Source: Steinernema hermaphroditum
Lineage: Eukaryota > Nematoda > Chromadorea > Rhabditida > Steinernematidae
Length of the DNA: 64,000 nt
Assembly (NCBI GenBank): GCA_030435675.1
Contig: CM059623.1
Span: 15,832,205-15,896,204, forward strand
Reading direction: 5' to 3'
Below, in pieces: positions 49,801-62,361 of this stretch. The translations under genes were made by a program, and so were the position numbers. The number at the start of each line of letters is the position of its first letter. Within the stretch, counting starts at the first letter, position 1. The notes below the pieces were generated by a model that was not told where the DNA came from, searched no databases, and worked only from the letters and a program-made list of their open reading frames with translations.

Positions 49801-50191
49801 GGAGGAAGTTGAGAACGTAAACACTGCATCACCTACTGCAGTCCCTTCCGACTCCGTTGATCAGAAGGTGAAACACTCCTGCCAAGGTCACTAGTTACCA
49901 ATCTCCATTTCAGTACTGTCAAGCCTGCCGTGAGAAGTTCGACGACTACTACGACAGCGATGAAGATGTTTGGTTGCTGAAAGATAGTACCCTCCACAAC
50001 GGAAAGGTACGCTGTATATCTCCCAGTTTCTGATGTAATCCTTCTCTTTGCAGCCATATCATACGGGTTGTCTTATGGACGCAACGACAATTTCCGCTTC
50101 GGAGGCTGACATCATCCCTTCCGCAAATCTTAATGTTGATCTGTTTCCGCATGGGAATATATTAAAAACAGAGAGCATTGTCCAGCAGTAG
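46888..50191 (+). CDS. pcf-11: PCF11, pre-mRNA cleavage complex II / transcription termination factor
   Basis: Nine exons (46888-46916, 46963-47221, 47535-47852, 47901-48199, 48246-49246, 49291-49700, 49748-49867, 49914-50006, 50054-50191) give 888 residues in continuous frame. PCF11 links RNA polymerase II CTD to cleavage/polyadenylation and termination. Residues about 5-135 are the CTD-interacting domain (INLLTMLAEDY, ADSILKNI, LFRLRGTWKDLF). Next comes DPNWPV and IHVNPRFIG, an NSPRYDSP-rich stretch and a Pro/Met-rich stretch, then glycine-proline repeats (FEGLP, FTGPPRDVVIDG, FGGPSRELYMGD). The CLP1-contact region is WYNVKKSFFE, between two zinc fingers (CCSECG... at about 724; C814/C817...H846/C849). 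The ATG is 2 nt after a TACTTCAG acceptor, hinting at trans-splicing. AATAAA is at about 50286. Confidence 0.96.
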
Positions 50192-50828
50192 TGGACATTA
50201 GGTTGCGTTCAGGTCGATGGGTCAGGGTCGTCGTTTGTGTATATAGGTTCTGTCAAAGTCACGAAAAAGATGTTTTAACCTAAATAATAAAGTTCATTCA
50301 TGATGTTCATTTTCTGCTTTGTCTTGTGACCAGCACATGTTATTTGTTCTAATGCTCACCGGTTTCAAATAAAAGTTCAAAGATATCTCTGTGTTTATGT
50401 CTGCCACAATGCGATGTTGGATCGTCTCCAGATGGAGCTATCGGAACGTTCTTCCCGTTGATGCTGATAGAACAAGTGTGCCGTGCAGACAGTCTTGACG
50501 TTTCCGCGAGTGTCTGTGAGTGTTGCTTGTCTGAAAGCCACCAAAGTGACTGTATGTCTCGCGGATTGTAGAGACTGTCTACAATGACTGATCGTCTGTC
50601 TGCATCCTGTACCCAAGCGGTTGAACGCGCACCCGTTCTCTACTGGTAATCACACGTTGAACGGATGACCGTAATCAGCGTGATCAGGTTCTTCGCCAAA
50701 AATGCGATGTCGGAGAATGCATCGTTTTACATAAATACGCATTTCGGTTATGTATTATTCTACGACGGCGACAAGAACGAACCTTGGCGTTGTGTGACTA
50801 ACGGTTTAAGGATGTTTATTTTCAGAAT
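50192..50828 (+). other. PCF11 to CFIm25 intergenic region
   Basis: This 637-bp gap has two AATAAA signals (about 50286 and 50369) for PCF11. It ends with TGTTTATTTTCAG, a splice acceptor 3 nt before the CFIm25 ATG. No gene lies between. It could hold a promoter, or be a long intercistronic region of an operon. Confidence 0.5.
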
Positions 50829-52199
<1,371 letters not shown>

Positions 52200-52234
52200 T
52201 ACGTTGTTAAGTATTAAATATTCGATCAATTTTG

Positions 52235-52644
52235 TTATTTCCTGTAATTGATTCTCATTTTGTCAATAAAGTTGGTCTCAGTCTTGGGCTCGAGGTGCCA
52301 TATTTTCGGGAATCGGGGGAGGTAGGTTGCGAGTCTAATAAATCCATTGCTTCGATGGACTTCGTTCGGCGTGGCAATATTACGGTAGTTGACATACGGT
52401 AGAGAATGAGTCCAATAAGGAGCTTCGCCGTCGTCTTGTAGTTGTAAGGGCGCGATGTAATTGCGCGCGAGGGCATATGCAAACCGGTCCTCCGGGTTGC
52501 ATATGCTTCTTCGCGCATGTTGCTTGTCAGTAGTGCGGGTTGCAATCGCCGTTGGCGGTCGCTTCTCTTCCACTCTGTTTGCGGAGATAAAGAACTTAAC
52601 CCCAACCAAACCTACTCTAACACAGTCGTCGTCGAATTTCTCAT
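52235..52644 (-). CDS. Hypothetical 122-aa protein convergent with CFIm25
   Basis: Two exons (52644-52616 and 52574-52235) across a 41-nt intron (GTAGGT to AAACAG) give 122 codons, MRNSTTTVLEVEEKRPP to IDKMRINYRK and a stop. The open frame of exon 2 has no ATG of its own until near its end, so the splice is what makes the model work. The middle reads RFAYALARNYIAPLQLQDD and LPYVNYRNIATPNEV. There is no signal peptide or membrane helix in this frame. A second frame over the same bases is also open for more than 85 codons and contains a hydrophobic run, so frame choice has some doubt. I do not recognise the family. The stop is 35 nt from the CFIm25 stop, tail to tail. Confidence 0.6.
52473..52506. 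repeat. 15-bp hairpin inside the 122-aa gene
   Basis: GCATATGCAAACCGG and its near complement CCGGGTTGCATATGC (one mismatch) are separated by four bases. It lies in exon 2 of the convergent gene and would form a stable stem in RNA. Confidence 0.75.
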
Positions 52645-52694
52645 CTTCTTAAAGCGACGATGCTGAGCGGAAGAGGTGCTTTAATGTTCGTCTT

Positions 52695-52830
52695 CTGTTT
52701 CTGCAGGCGCCAGCAGCGCTACTGTTTCCTCCGACTCCTTCACATCGGATTCGAATCTTCGAATTGAGCTACCGTAGTGCGAACTGTGGCGTAGCTCGTA
52801 CAAACATCCGCAGAGCCTTGTCCAACATTC
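52695..52830 (-). pseudogene. Degenerate copy of the LDLa-protein tail exon
   Basis: About 135 bp match 54281-54430, the cytoplasmic-tail exon of the LDLa membrane protein, in the same orientation. The best-conserved part covers the words TCGAATCTTCGAATTGA and TTCCTCCGACTCCTTCACATC. A 5-base deletion relative to that gene breaks the frame, and no membrane exon is visible upstream. It is therefore a partial, non-functional duplicate. Confidence 0.7.
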
Positions 52831-53027
52831 GTAACTTAGCCAAAAACCGGAATCAGTTGTCGTAGGGATGATTTGGGGCTGTCGCTGAAAGAAAGCGATG
52901 CACGAAAGAATTTTGACTCCAAACAGAGCAATGTATCAGGAAAACATAGCCATGCATCCGCAGCTTCCGGCCTATTTAAGATTCGTTTTCTTTCGACATC
53001 CATCATCGCAATTCCGCTCGTGCAGCG

Positions 53028-54037
53028 ATGGACGCCGTTCCCTACAACTTTGTCGACGCTGTCATCGAACTGTTCGATAAGGTGACCCTCGACTCTCTAG
53101 CCAGTGAACCCTTCCACCCATTCTGGAAGGAAGTCGTAGATACTCATCACCGTAATCGGCTGTACGGTAGGCTCAGGTTCCGACAAACAGGCGGAACAAT
53201 TCAGTGCGTATTTGATGATCCCACAGTGCTCAGCAGTGTATCAATTCTCTCAATTGATCAAATCCAAGCCGCTGGACGTAAGTTTGTACGCATCGACTCG
53301 ATTCTTTCTGGAGATTCACCACGGATCTCCTGGGATGATGGTCTGGTATTTGAGGTGCATGCGGTCGAGAAGATGGTCCAACTTGTGGCGCCATACCTTA
53401 TACAATTCCGGTTCCACGCTGTACTCTCTGTTACGCGAGCGAGTTTAGATGTTCAAGCCACTATTCTGCAGAGTCTCTACAAGAAACACTACTTCAATTT
53501 TCTTTTTATGATTTACACTGGAGCAGCGGCGATCGACTTTCTGGCAGATCACGTAGACAACAACAGATTAATGGAAAAAATTGAATTATATGGTGATTGG
53601 CCGCAGTCCGTTCTCCCGCTTTTTAGGAAATTCTGTCTTCAAAGTGAACGAAGGAGGATACTTTACGTGTCCCGTGTAAAAAGCAGCCTCTTGGACTGGA
53701 CATTCATAGAGGAGCTTTTCGCCTGCTGGCGAGAAAATGGAACTTGTGCCTTCTCCAATATCATTCCCCAAGTCACCGGAGGAATTACTACGAATTTATG
53801 AAGACAGTTAAAGGTAGAAATAGCGAAAATGTTTGCCCTTCAAGTATTTACTGTCTCGAGCACGATAAGGTTCCGTCATTGGCTATATGTATGTGCACAT
53901 ATGACGGAAAAAATTCCAGATTCGATTGGAATTTATGCGTTGCCACTGTACAAGCAAAGCAGTGTGCATGGGACACAGACAGCTTGCGATGTTCCGTGAT
54001 TCTGAAGAATCATTGTAATGTAAGCACTGTAATTTGA
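53028..54037 (+). CDS. F-box-associated-like nematode protein, apparently frameshifted
   Basis: An ATG at 53028 opens 257 codons without intron: MDAVPYNFVDAVIELFDKV, then WKEVVDTHHRNRLYGRL. The MDxVPxxF start followed by W-x-x-x-x-x-x-HH-x-NR matches a large, fast-evolving nematode family related to F-box-associated proteins. I rely on memory for that link. Near 53745 the likely family sequence switches to another frame (LLQYHSPSHRRNYYEF and onwards) that stays open to 54037. This suggests a one-base frameshift close to the codons for GENGT/ENGTC, or a misplaced base. As it stands the first frame ends at 53801. It may be a recent pseudogene. Upstream, 52860-53027 shows no exon. Confidence 0.6.
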
Positions 54038-54215
54038 TTAGCGAATTGGAGTCGTACACTCGTTCTCTCGCTCGCTGAATGAGTTAGCGGTCGTTCTGGG
54101 CCGTCATTGTTGGCGCAGAAGGCCTCGACCATCAGCAAACTTCTTACCAACAATAATCCTCTTTCATTTGGAACATAAAATTAGTCTCAGTCCAATACCG
54201 TAATCTTTATTTATT

Positions 54216-54893
54216 TCACGAACGTATAGCCATATAACTATTTCGCTGTTTTCTTACACTATTCGCCGTCTCCGCAGGCATCAGTGGGAACATCTTTCTC
54301 AGCCCTAGTGCCAGTAGGGCGACCGTTTCTTCCGATTCCTTCACATCGGCTTCGAATCTTCGAATTGAACTGCCGTAGTACGAACTGTGACGCTTCCTCG
54401 TTCGTAGAAACTTTCTCCGAGCCTTGGCCATCCGATAGTTGTACAGAATGAAGAGCAGAAGGAGGATGAGGATTGCGAAGAAGGCGGCCACGACAACGAG
54501 GCTCCAGTCCCCGCGCCCGTCGATTATGGTAACCGCGATTTGATCAAGACGATTGGAGCAGTCCTAAAGAGTGCATATGTATAGTTGAAAGTGTTCCCCG
54601 CGTACTGTTTCGTCGGAGTTAAGGCCACAGTTGTCGTATCCATCACAGAACAGTTGACGTGATATGCAGAAGCGGGGCGTGTTGGCGCATTGCCGGAAGT
54701 GGGGATGGTAGTTGGTGCATCCAAGACGGATTGAGGTGACTACGATGGTGATGTAGTCGGATAGGTCGCCGAGGATCGACGGGAGGAGGGAGATCTCGAG
54801 TGGTGATGAGAAGTAATGGGCCTGAACGACGATGATGTCGTGTTTTTTGATCAAAAGAGAATATGTGATTTGCAAAAGCAAACATGCAATTTC
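54216..54893 (-). CDS. Single-pass membrane protein with LDLa repeat, 3' part
   Basis: Two exons are supported: 54893-54606 (96 codons, acceptor TTGTCGTAG) and 54563-54216, joined in phase. The first ends with an LDL-receptor class A repeat (C-ISRQLF-C-DGYDN-C-GLNSDETD-C, with Cys residues before it). It is preceded by about 60 residues that could be the end of a CUB-like domain (VVQAHYFSSPLEISLLP). The second exon starts at the last LDLa cysteine, then a membrane helix (VVVAAFFAILILLLLFILY), the motif YRMAKARRK and an 80-residue tail. The stop is overlapped by AATAAATAAA. LDLa/CUB single-pass proteins act as cell-surface receptors. The 5' exons, including the signal peptide, were not found upstream to 55.4 kb. 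Confidence 0.7.
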
Positions 54894-57376
54894 CTACGAC
54901 AAATACGTTTACTTATTTATTGACGCCATTTGCAAATCATCTTCAAGAGTGCATGTTCACTTGCAGTAGTACACGTAGCTTTTGATGCGGATGATGTTGT
55001 TGAACCCGGAAATTACTAATTTACGCCGGTAAAGCTATTTGGAAATGTATCACAACCCAAAGAACTATTGTTACTGTCCATAAAAAGTAACTTAAAGAGG
55101 TCCTCTTCTTCCCCTTAAAACATATGACAACCTGCAGGTGAAACAGTTCGGTATCGGTCGATCTGAGAATTCATCTTTTAGAGCACATTTGAATAGTCTA
55201 TTGATCATTACGCTTCATTATTGCTGGAGTTTATTGGCGACACAAAAACGGAGGGCCCATTTGATACTTCTGCTGATAAAAAGAGGATTCCATTGGAAAC
55301 CGGGCTTTGTGAAACATGTTGACAATTTTCAATGACAATTTTCAGGCCATGACAAAAAGTGCACAATATCCAACAATTTCGATGTATTATTACACATAGC
55401 TTACAGTTTTATGTCCTTTCCAAGCCAGTGTAAGTTTAAAAAAAAGCAGACTTTACAGCATTGCTATGACATACGATACCGTTATTTACGCATAATATCA
55501 TCCAGGATGCAAGAGTACTGAAATATGATCCATCTTGTATTCTAGACGCCAAAGAAGTTCTGCTCTACGGTATGACATTTCCCGTGTGTTTAAAAACATA
55601 CCGAACATAAAAAGATATGTGTACAGGAAAAGAGGAGCAGAAGGAAACATTCGCAGCTTGGGGGTAGTGGGGGTTCGAACCTGACCCTAGAAAATGGCAG
55701 ACCGAAGTACTATCATTGTTCTATAGGGGTATCTTGCAGGCACGCGCATTAAATGCCCTACTACCGGCTGTATTTGTGAAATTTTTGAGCCTTGTGTTAG
55801 GCGGTAAATCCTAATAGGTGAGTGATGTGATCGGTGAGTGATCCTAATACGACAAGGAAAAATAGGCTGTTGACGGTTGATCGTGATTCTGGTGAATGGG
55901 CTTGGGGGCCACCCATTGCAATTTGAACTTTCGAGACTTAAAGAATGGAGCATTCGACGCGGAAGTGGTTGGCCGTTTTTTGGCCATTTTTGTTGACCAC
56001 CTTCTCCCATAATGTTTGATCTAGGGCAGAGAAGTTCATGGGCGCGGGACTAGCCCAGCCTCCGTCTGACCCAACACGTTTCAGCCTGATCGGTGATCGG
56101 CGTGTGGCACCTGAGAACCTTATGTTGTGAGTGGTTTTTTTTTTGAACATTATGTTTTTTTTCGTTACGTCAAATGCATGAATATAACATGGTATTACAA
56201 ACGAAAAATGGAAAGTGGTGATCAGCGTTTAAGAAGGAACAAAAATTTGAACCCACACTGAGCGGATTACTAGGCAACACTACAGCCATGAGAGCTGAGT
56301 CGGTGCCTTCCAACTACTTGACACATAACGCTCAATAATGTTTAAGCTGTTTATTGGCTTCAGTACTCTTTTCCGCTGATAAGATTTCGGAAAAATAGGC
56401 AAGTGACCAAGGCTTACATTATGCCAGAGTTGCTACATTATCGAGCTGCATTATAATCATATTTTCAACCCGTGCTTGAGAAAGCCTAAGCTCCATATGT
56501 ATGAATCCTGCAATTCAACGCTCTCAGCTTAATGAATGGCAACGAATTTAGAGTATCTACGGTAACTATCGTATGACTAGAGAAACTGACGCCTCTCGTA
56601 TTTCTCCAGCGCCCCTTTATAACCAAACTTACCAAATAATTAGTACATGCTAGGCTGATATTCTGCTGATTCGTATAAAGAGTGAGCATGGACTCCCACG
56701 TTGAGCACGACTCTCGATGCACGTCGAGTCGATTGGAGACGGTCATCAGAAAGCCGGAATATTCGTTAGGGTCCGCTTCCAGCACTATCTGCACAATCCA
56801 CTCAACTGCATTCAGCGCCAAGACGCAAACGTACCTTTTGGAAGTGGTCGGGGCCATGACTGTTAATCAGCGAATTCACCAAAATCGAGTGATGCACAAT
56901 CATGTCACACCCGACGCGTCTTCCGTAAACAGCTCCCCGAGGGCGAAAGAAAACAATTTGCTGCCTGGCAGTCCGTGTGTCGGACGCCTCAAAGCCAATT
57001 TGGACGTCGCGCGCGCGCATCTCCTCCCTGCCGAGACCGCCGCCTTCTCGCTGCGCCGTCCGCCATCGTGAGAGCACTTAATTTGTCGGATTCGATTTGT
57101 TTTGCCGCGGCTCTCGGCCATTAAGCCGTCGCCACTTGTTTTGGTTGGCATTATGGCACGTTGACGAGGATGAGGCGCAGCACTGCAGTTGGGTGCAGTT
57201 GCAACAAACGTGCACATTATGGAAATGGGTTCATGCATAATTCAGCGCATAAGCGCGAGGTCGATGGACCTTTTCCTTGAAACATCATTTGAACTTTCAG
57301 AGAATTGCAGAGACGAAATGTTGTTCTGTCTGAAGGAAAGTCGATTTAGTTAGCCTCCATAGAAAGCAGTCGTTTC
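54894..57376. other. No gene seen; one GC-rich island and tRNA-like repeats
   Basis: The stretch probably contains undetected 5' exons of the LDLa protein. At 55670-55700 GGGGGTTCGAACCTGACCC resembles a tRNA box B. Another box-B-like word on the minus strand is at 56238-56255. The segment 56890-57220 is a GC-rich island with many GTCGCGCGC/CCGCCG words and frames open on both strands, like those at 13.6, 21.5 and 25.8 kb. Confidence 0.35.
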
Positions 57377-57691
57377 TTAAATACACATCTCCAGTTGTAA
57401 TTCCAGATAATATCTTACAAAGGAACCATCTAAATGTATAATAAACACCCTTAGAAGTTTCTTAGCGTATGCGTAAGTGTACCCCCAGTAATTGTTTGTC
57501 TTTTTTGTACCTTTTTGCGGGTTACTTTTGGCGAAGGGCATCGACATATAAGCACAACTGATCATGCAAACACCCTTCGAAAAGTACGAAAGGTAAATAA
57601 ATAGGGTGACCATTATCTGCCCTCCGAAACCACCCTTCCGGTTGACGTGTGCGTAGTAGTCAACGCTTTTTTGGGGTTCACGTTCACTCAT
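57377..57691 (-). CDS. Hypothetical small membrane protein
   Basis: An ATG at 57691 opens 104 codons. The first 60 residues read like real coding sequence: MSEREPQKSVDYYAHVNRKG, then a hydrophobic helix IMVTLFIYLSYFSKGVCMI, then SMPFAKSNPQKG. A donor (AAAAAGGTACAA) at that point suggests that the true second exon lies further on and that the rest of the open frame is intronic. I do not recognise it. Confidence 0.35.
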   Translation of the reverse strand: MSEREPQKSVDYYAHVNRKGGFGGQIMVTLFIYLSYFSKGVCMISCAYMSMPFAKSNPQKGTKKTNNYWGYTYAYAKKLLRVFIIHLDGSFVRYYLELQLEMCI

Positions 57692-57757
57692 GTATCTTAC
57701 TTGGGCAACAGAATGATAGGAGTCGAACTGAGCTTACAAAGAGAGGTCCCAAACTGG

Positions 57758-58056
57758 TTTACGCCGATTCGGCTGAAATTTGACATGGAGGTTGGCATGC
57801 GAGAGTGCGGCAGAACCTGACAGGTTTCATCGGTGAATGGCGGGTTTAAGCTATAGTTCATAGTGGATTTTGTCCTCTGCACTTGCATGGTCCTAACACG
57901 ATGTCCCTGATGGCACAAAAGATACGGTGGTCTTATCAGTTTCTTGACCATTTCTTTGAGGTTTTGTGAGTCCATTCACAGATGAAACCTATCAGGTATT
58001 GCTACACTCTGGCATGCCAACCTCCATGTGAAATTTCAGCCGAATTGGCGTGGGAC
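57758..58056. mobile_element. Inverted-repeat element (MITE-like), about 300 bp
   Basis: Arms of about 75 bp at 57758-57832 and 57982-58056 are inverted copies at roughly 85% identity (both contain TTCGGCTGAAATTT and CATGGAGGTTGGCATGC). They flank a centre of about 150 bp that matches 24050-24210. Repeated long inverted arms with a non-coding centre fit a non-autonomous DNA transposon. I could not fix the target-site duplication. Confidence 0.75.
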
Positions 58057-58248
58057 AGTTTACGACTTTTCCTTGTTCGTGAAGACCAATCATTAAGTCC
58101 GAGTTATTTCAGCACTTAACTTAATCTGACCCCTATCTCATTTAGCCAGCTTTCCAGAGAAACTATTCATTACTCAAAATTTCGCAACTGGATACAAATG
58201 GTCATTATGATGTACTATTTATTAGGCATATACAGATCATGGCGGGGT

Positions 58249-61228
58249 TCAACGAAGACTACTCTCAACGTAATCGAAAATCTTGGGACCGCTCTTATCT
58301 GATAAATGATGTGTCTTGTAACCGATGATGAGGTTATAGAGCGTTCCTAAAAAAGAAAAAAGTTCGATTTTGTCTTGAAAGTATCAGTGCCTACCGACGG
58401 AAACATTTTTCGTTGATAGAATCTCGTAGATACCCTTTAGGTTACGAGTGAATTCTTCATCGCCAAACGTACAGTAATACAGTGCCCGTCTTTTCTGGGC
58501 CGATGCAGCGATTAGTTGAATTAGACCTTAAGGTATCACTTTAGTTATTCGTGATTGATTCAGAGCCTTACTCTTAAGCTGACGATCTCCCTTGAAGATG
58601 CCACATCCCCAGTTTCCAGTGGCAATCGGGCGATTAAGACTGTCAAGATGGTCGAAACCGACGTAGGCTTTAGTGATCTCCCTGCGGATAGACTCCTCCT
58701 CCAGTTGCTTCGTGACGTCGTTTGTGAATCGTGTAGCATCCATTCCCACCACTTCGCTAAGAATCCGATTGAAACGATCCCTAAAGAGGATAAGATATAG
58801 GAATAAGACAAACATGGAAGGTACCGTTTGACTGGAGTTGAGTTCTTTCGCTCGACATACTGGAATGAGTCGCCGTATCCTTTGTAGTCACAGAATCGCT
58901 GTGCGCCAACGATGGAGATGGCTTCGTTGTCATTCATTCTCTCGCAGACGAGCATCGAGATGATCAGTTCCGGAGAGGTTGTAAAACGGATTTCTTCCTA
59001 AATTTAAATGGAAGGTTGAAAATTAGCCAGTATTAGGGAAAGAATTGAGTACCAGCGTTGCCTGTAGAACTCCGTCTGATATCATCAGGACTCAATTTTA
59101 GAGGATCGAACTCGATTCTTCAAGTTAATGAATGATTCTTTTCAAGTATAGGATGGTCCATAAATACTTCTGATGGGCATACACTTCAAAGTGTTTCTGA
59201 ATTTTGTTTTTCGTTATGTATTGATTATGTATTGATATTGTTTTATTCGTGTTTTCCGACTTTTTTTCTGACATTTTTTTCCGACTGTTTTCCGACTTCC
59301 GACGGAAAAAAGGGTTCCGAAAGAAGATCGTTTCCGCAGCGATCTTATGAACAACAAAGAATGGACGATTTCTGAGGTCACCAAATTATGAAACCAAAAC
59401 AGGTTGAATTAGCAAAATGACACATTGGAAGAACGAAAAGATCAGAGAGATGTAGATATACGTTCATATGAGATTGGTCACCCCAGAAATTGTTCTGTTT
59501 TGTCCAAAATGTGTTAGAGAAAGCAGCGGCCCATGACACTGCTAAGAAAAAACAGGCTTTTTTTAGTAAGCCCACTTGCTTTGATATCATTTGAGTACCA
59601 TTGCACATTCCTTGATGTCGATTATATCAATCCGCCACGAAATATGAAAACACAATCTTCATGTATGGCTCAAAAAAAGAAATGACAATGGTAGACCACC
59701 CACGTCGAACCTTGTTTCCAGATGTTTGAGCCCCGACTCCGGGGGCAATTTCCTCCACTTTCCAATGGTATGTAAAACGTTAGTTGTGGAAAAGTTATGA
59801 TTGTCTTTCCGATCAACGGTTTCTGTGGATCACCCTGTATACAAGGTTGTATATATCCTGTATATAAGAACCACCCCACCCATATAACTTCAAGTAACCA
59901 ACCTGAACACATCCACTGTTCAACACACCGCCACCAATATTTTTGTTGGCGAAATCTATTTCCAGCATCTTGTCGTCAGTGTCTTCGATTTTAACGTCGG
60001 TCTCCACATGCAGATCACAAAGCGGAATGTCCAAAGTGGAAAAATCCACAAACTCTCTTTTGCAGTTACGCCTGACAGATATGAGTCCATTTGGCACTAA
60101 AATTTACACTGTTTTTATAGTTCCTTAACCTCAACCCTACTGTTCTTAGTGACACTGTCGAAGTAGTGCAAGAAACACTTCAACTTCTCCATTTTACACG
60201 GTTTTCCTTTTTTGAACATCCTGAAATGATGGTTTTGATTTGTGTTACAAAGGACATGACCTACAGGCTGAAGTTCATGTAAGCTCTACCACGGTAGAGC
60301 GGAAACGAAGGTGGAGGGAACGTGCACAGGAAGGCGTTGGCCATGAGACAAGCAACTTGCTCTTGACTGAACGTGACCGAACCGGAAACGCTCGAGCGGA
60401 GGCGTGGAATCGGCTTCGTGATGAGATCGCTGAGTCGGAGGGCAAGCTTGGCGATGTTGGGAATAACAATTTCCAGGTTATAAGCACGCTGTTCAGGGGA
60501 CATTTTTTTGTTGAATAATGTATGGAGCGAATCGTATTGATATCGTTCATCTTGATATGAATCGATAACAGTCTGAAACGTGGGAATCAGAGATACAAAG
60601 AGAAGGAGCGAAAAGTTGACGCCTGATAATAAGAAAAACCTCTTCACTTTGCTCAATTCTCCCTCCAAGTCTAGTTCCCTTAGATGTGCCTTTAGAACGA
60701 GTTGGGTCGGCTCCATTGCTTACAGGCGCGTCACTTATCACTTACGATCAGTGTTCCTGGCTGAATATTCGTTCGAATAATTGAGCCCAGCTCATTTCAT
60801 AGGGGACGATTCAAATCCCAAAGCGGGCGGTCCAAATCCCAGTAACTCCCTGAGAACGCTTCGAATCTTTGAGGGTATGGATAAAATCCCTAGGGAAACG
60901 GTTGAAAGCTCAAAAAGGGACGATCTAAATCCCAAAGGGGACTGTTGAAAAGGCTTTATGCCTTCTGTTCTTCCCTTTTAAAAGTATATCAAAATGGCTG
61001 CACGTTGAACCCCGATTTAAGATGGAACTAGCGTAATCAAAGAAAGAGACATACCGTGACAAGCTCAATACTCTTTTGAGGAACGGTCAGTTTCATCAAG
61101 CAGCATTTCACGAACTCCGCTTCCGAACTGCCATCACTTTTCAGTCTTGAAGTTGAAAACGGCATTCTAACGACGTGCTTCGTTTCCCATCCATAGGAGT
61201 CATCCTCACAACGAACGAACAAAAACAT
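58249..61228 (-). CDS. parg: Poly(ADP-ribose) glycohydrolase, compact form
   Basis: Eight exons (61228-61055, 60572-60265, 60220-60141, 60096-59903, 58997-58825, 58780-58572, 58526-58395, 58346-58249) give 455 residues in continuous frame. PARG degrades poly(ADP-ribose) after DNA damage. Visible: WETKHVVRMPF near the start, SGSVTFSQEQVACLMANAFLCTF, MLEIDFANKNIGGGVLNSGCVQ joined to EEIRF (the GGG...QEE signature; catalytic Glu pair E253/E254), GYGDSFQY, RPIATGNWGCGIFKGD and YYCTFGDEEF. It lacks the long regulatory N-terminus of vertebrate PARG, as do some worm homologues. The ATG is the second in the leader: after a TATCTTTCAG acceptor (61308) an upstream ATG (about 61281) opens a short overlapping frame. 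Intron 4 holds a mariner relic. Confidence 0.94.
59149..59839. mobile_element. Mariner relic inside PARG intron 4
   Basis: The ends are inverted and similar: TATAGGATGGTCCATAAATA at 59149 against TACAGGGTGATCCACAGAAA read on the minus strand from 59839. Both resemble the ends of the element at 1107-2433 (TACAGGGTGGCGCATAAATA). At about 690 bp it is half of full length, with no intact transposase. It is an old internally deleted copy that enlarged the intron to about 900 bp. Confidence 0.65.
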
Positions 61229-61585
61229 GGTCGTTTTGACCTCTTTTGGAGAGGTCGGGGTAAAGAGTTAGGGACTCCATTATGCTTGATTTGCAAAGCT
61301 TTCTGAAAGATACACAAAAGTAGGACTGATTTTAGGAAACAAGCTCCAAATAGAGAGGATTTAACGACAAACGTAAAGCAGCACGAAGCGAACGCAATGA
61401 AGACGGCAGTCTTTATAGGAGCAAGAGGGCGTGAATCACCTAAACGACGCGCGGGCGACCCAATGTTGTGCAACAACCATGTGGGTGCTCTCGTTTTCTC
61501 GCTGTCTCTCTGGTCTGTGCATAACGTGAAAATGCCCCTCAAGGTCGTTATTAGCAACACAAAAAGATCACTATAACTATCCTTG

Positions 61586-61819
61586 CTATTCCAACACAAT
61601 GTTGCGCAATGCATAAAAATGGTCCGCGCCGTCTGAAATCTTCTGAAATCGCCCATCGCCATACGTCAATAACGTCAAGTCCTCCTTCTCGATCTTCATC
61701 TGCTCCTTGGGATTGTCGATCATCGGGTCTGTGACATGGGCTATAATTTGACTGTGTGAAAAAGATACAGTAGCCGAAAAAGGCACGTTTAGAACGAATT
61801 CAGGAGTTAGTGAGAGCAT
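61586..61819 (-). CDS. Possible exon or small gene upstream of PARG
   Basis: A 77-codon open frame reads convincingly from HVTDPMIDNPKEQMKIEKED to YALRN, and an acceptor-like TTTCACACAG precedes that part at 61754. It is on the PARG strand but is not in a position to join PARG in frame. I do not recognise it. It could be a short trans-spliced gene or an exon of another transcript. Confidence 0.35.
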   Translation of the reverse strand: MLSLTPEFVLNVPFSATVSFSHSQIIAHVTDPMIDNPKEQMKIEKEDLTLLTYGDGRFQKISDGADHFYALRNIVLE

Positions 61820-61963
61820 GTAGATATTTCGATGCCAACAATGCAGTCTTTGATGGTCATTTTTTATTTGGGTTCAGTGGGAAGCGGTGTGAAACAACGG
61901 ATCACCGACCGATTTCACATCGCATAGGCCTGACTCACAAAAACGCCGTTGTTTGCATCATCT

Positions 61964-62361
61964 TTATGATAGACAGATATCGAGGTGTCTGTCTGTAGCA
62001 AAGATTCGGGTTTTTTTTGGTTTCGGAAAAGGTTCAGGTACCCAAAAGTCTTGGATTAGTGTACTCGGCCATCTCCAATTCGGAGGGTGCTTTTTTCAAT
62101 TCAGATCCGGTGTGCAATCTGCCGGCTTCATGTTTACATAAGTGGATGACTAGATGACTGGTGTTCAATAAAAACAATGTTTTCATTTGCTACGTAAATG
62201 TCACGGGTTATTCATTCAAAGCTTTACGCTTTACAATGACTGTTGAATTGTCAACAAAAGGGCCAATTCTGTATAATCCGTTGGCCATCCTCCATAAAAC
62301 CCAACCACTCATAGCAAACATTGCGCTGACTATAACGACAGCCACGATGGCAAAAACATGA
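61964..62361 (-). CDS. Membrane-protein 3' exons (tail family member)
   Basis: Three minus-strand pieces (62361-62228, 62089-62042, 61992-61964) join in phase with GT-AG borders and end in a stop. AATAAA follows (plus-strand positions 61863-61868). The first encodes a membrane helix (HVFAIVAVVIVSAMFAMSGW) followed by VLWRMANGLY. The helix-then-RMA pattern matches the LDLa protein at 54.2 kb and the plus-strand exons at 62.8 kb. Upstream exons were not found. Confidence 0.38.
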
